A DNA stretch of 23,247 bases from Chloroflexota bacterium (GTDB lineage: Bacteria > Chloroflexota > Dehalococcoidia > UBA3495), in assembly GCA_022563275.1 (NCBI GenBank), contig JADFNR010000022.1, forward strand, positions 9,464 through 32,710, read 5' to 3'. Of the stretch, positions 21,893 through 23,247 are shown in pieces. Both the position numbers and the translations under genes were made by a program. A model generated the notes under the pieces. That model was given only the letters and a program-made list of their open reading frames with translations, had not been told where the DNA came from and ran no database searches. Position 1 is the first letter of the stretch; each line of letters opens with the position of its first letter.

Positions 21893-23247
21893 TTATTCTA
21901 GATTCCAGGTATTAACAACCCCATTTTCGTCTCCGATCCACACCTGTGCCGTGATCACCAGGTTGTTGCCTTCATCGTCGGTGACCGTCACATTGTAGAC
22001 GTCTCTAACCGAGACCAAAGCCGTGGGCCAGCTGTATCTGTCCTCGGAGAATGACCCGCCGCCGAAGTCAACCAGAAGGTCGCTCCAGTAATCGCCCTTG
22101 GTGATGGTGGCGGTGGTCGAGAATATGAGGGTTTTGGACGTGCCGGACGCCAATGCGATGTTTGGGTTGAACTTCCAGGTTATCCGTTGGCGGTCGACCT
22201 GGCTTTCCTGGTGCAGTTGGTCCGGGACATCGGTGATGTCTCCTGAAGGATCGGTGGAAACGTATGAAAATCCCGTTGGCAGCAGATCGATGAACTCCTT
22301 AAGCGTCAGGTCGTCGGCGCCGATGTTGTCTATCTTGATGGTGAAGTCGATGTCGAAGGAGTAGGTGTAGGGAAAGGTATTGGTGTCCGTCGAGACCAAG
22401 CTCGCGGAGGCCACGGTCTTGCTCACCGCCACCGCTTCGCCGGGGCAGGGACCGGCGCTGGGACCGATCTGCACGATGGCTGTTTTCCCGCTCCTGGTAT
22501 TGTCTCCGCCGGGCGACACTTGGGCCTCATTGCAGTATGTGCCAGGAGTCACGCTGGTTATGACGGTGAAGGTCAAGGTGGCAGCCTCGCTTTGCTGTAG
22601 CGAGGTGTTGGGCGGCAAGCTCCACTCTATGTCATTGCCGCCCGGACAGGAGGCGCCGGTGGGCTCGATATCCTGGGGGTCCTCCCCCGGCAGGGTCAAT
22701 TGATCTTCCGGAGCGTTGCAATCGTAAGAGAATCCGGGCGGCAATGTGTCTTCGATCTTGGTCAACGTGGTGGCGGTTTCGTCCCGGTTGACCACGGTGA
22801 TCGTGTAGGTGAGCGAACCGCCGCCGGTTGGATTGGGCTCTGACACGGTCTTGGTCACCTGGAAGTTCCTGTTGTTGTAGGAAGGAAGGGGCGGGATCGT
22901 GTACTCACCATTCCCAGATTCACCATCTCCAGAATCGTCGAACGAGCCAGGGGGCAGGATAGTCTGCTGGGTCACCGTGATGGTGAGATTTCTTCCGCAG
23001 GGGTTCACGGTCTCAGTGTAGGTGGCGCCGGTCGGGTCGTTGGGGTCCACGTTGGCCGTCAGCCAATTGGCCCAACGGGTGTTGTCCAACAGCAAGTAAT
23101 CGAGGTATTCCTGGACCGCGAGGCCGCAGTATTGCCGGTGCACGATGTTGGTCTTCACCCGGGCGTCGATGGCGGTGTTCTGGGCCAGGTTCAGAGACGA
23201 CGTGATGAGGGGCACGGAGAAAAGCAGAAACCCCAAGGCGGTCAGGA
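21893..23247 (-). CDS. DUF11-repeat surface protein with pilin-like N-terminal membrane segment (5' end outside window)
   Basis: The frame is open to the right edge, so the start is not visible; the TTG near 23236 lies inside a hydrophobic stretch (TALGFLLFSVPLI) and is not a convincing start. That segment, followed by a polar helix with NLAQNTAIDARVKT, resembles the membrane anchor of TadE/TadG-like or prepilin-like proteins. Next comes a small Cys-containing region (QYCGLAVQEYL). Two DUF11-type immunoglobulin-like modules follow: VTKTVSEPNPTGGGSLTYTI with DTLPPGFSY, and later SKTVASAS with DLLPTGFSYVS. The protein ends with a short strand-rich module and WNLE. Many Thr, Ser, Asn and Gly fit an exported protein. 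Such proteins are usually cell-surface or adhesion components. It converges on the TPR/HIRAN-like gene. Confidence 0.75.
   Translation of the reverse strand, partial: LTALGFLLFSVPLITSSLNLAQNTAIDARVKTNIVHRQYCGLAVQEYLDYLLLDNTRWANWLTANVDPNDPTGATYTETVNPCGRNLTITVTQQTILPPGSFDDSGDGESGNGEYTIPPLPSYNNRNFQVTKTVSEPNPTGGGSLTYTITVVNRDETATTLTKIEDTLPPGFSYDCNAPEDQLTLPGEDPQDIEPTGASCPGGNDIEWSLPPNTSLQQSEAATLTFTVITSVTPGTYCNEAQVSPGGDNTRSGKTAIVQIGPSAGPCPGEAVAVSKTVASASLVSTDTNTFPYTYSFDIDFTIKIDNIGADDLTLKEFIDLLPTGFSYVSTDPSGDITDVPDQLHQESQVDRQRITWKFNPNIALASGTSKTLIFSTTATITKGDYWSDLLVDFGGGSFSEDRYSWPTALVSVRDVYNVTVTDDEGNNLVITAQVWIGDENGVVNTWNLE

Noticed and set aside
1..23247. CRISPR arrays, insertion sequences, integrases, prophage or tRNA genes
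   Set aside because: No regularly spaced repeats, transposase or integrase motifs, or tRNA-like cloverleaf segments were seen in any intergenic region.

Overview
The window reads as ordinary chromosome of a moderately GC-rich bacterium, most likely a Chloroflexota of the Dehalococcoidia / SAR202 type. That placement is an inference. It rests on a family 4 Fe-S uracil-DNA glycosylase beside an RNase J and an FtsK whose motor carries a spacer, on flavin-dependent and CO-dehydrogenase-like oxidoreductases of the kind expanded in marine SAR202 genomes, on a DUF11 surface protein with a pilin-like N-terminus, and on frequent TTG starts. No 16S gene or tRNA is present to settle it.

Layout. (1) 1-1438: end of a fatty-acid cluster, fabD (cut by the left edge), nusB, acpP. 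(2) 1439-1788: a gap without a gene but with a strong inverted repeat. (3) 1789-6745: information-processing genes, uracil-DNA glycosylase, RNase J, FtsK translocase. (4) 6929-8601: a PHP-domain phosphoesterase and a lone oligopeptide-type ABC ATPase. (5) 8658-9665, minus strand: DNA polymerase III delta subunit. (6) 9861-13870: an accessory catabolic stretch with a luciferase-like flavin oxidoreductase, a decayed ParE-type toxin and its intact-looking antitoxin, a small dimeric alpha-beta-barrel protein, and coxS-coxM-coxG without a large subunit. (7) 13940-15930: glmS behind the best promoter in the window. (8) 16215-20672: a TreT-like glycosyltransferase, the thrB-lysC pair, and a family 2 glycosyltransferase. 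(9) 21000-21809: an unnamed TPR plus HIRAN-like protein with an acidic tail. (10) 21893 to the right edge, minus strand: a DUF11 surface protein, 5' end outside the window.

How the genes work together. FabD loads malonyl groups onto AcpP. The glycosylase, DnaN-loader subunit HolA and FtsK serve DNA repair, replication and chromosome segregation, and RNase J serves RNA decay. LysC and ThrB feed the aspartate-family amino acids. GlmS supplies amino sugars for the envelope, and the two glycosyltransferases probably make trehalose and a lipid-linked sugar. CoxS and CoxM are the electron-carrying subunits of a molybdenum hydroxylase whose catalytic subunit must be encoded elsewhere.

The points most worth a second look are the toxin gene broken by one stop codon and one frameshift next to a retained antitoxin, a C-terminal sliding-clamp-binding motif on the uracil-DNA glycosylase, the orphan coxSMG group, the TPR/HIRAN-like/acidic fusion, a possible internal start in lysC, and two glycosyltransferase genes whose ribosome binding sites lie in perfect small hairpins. 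No clearly new multi-gene system was found.
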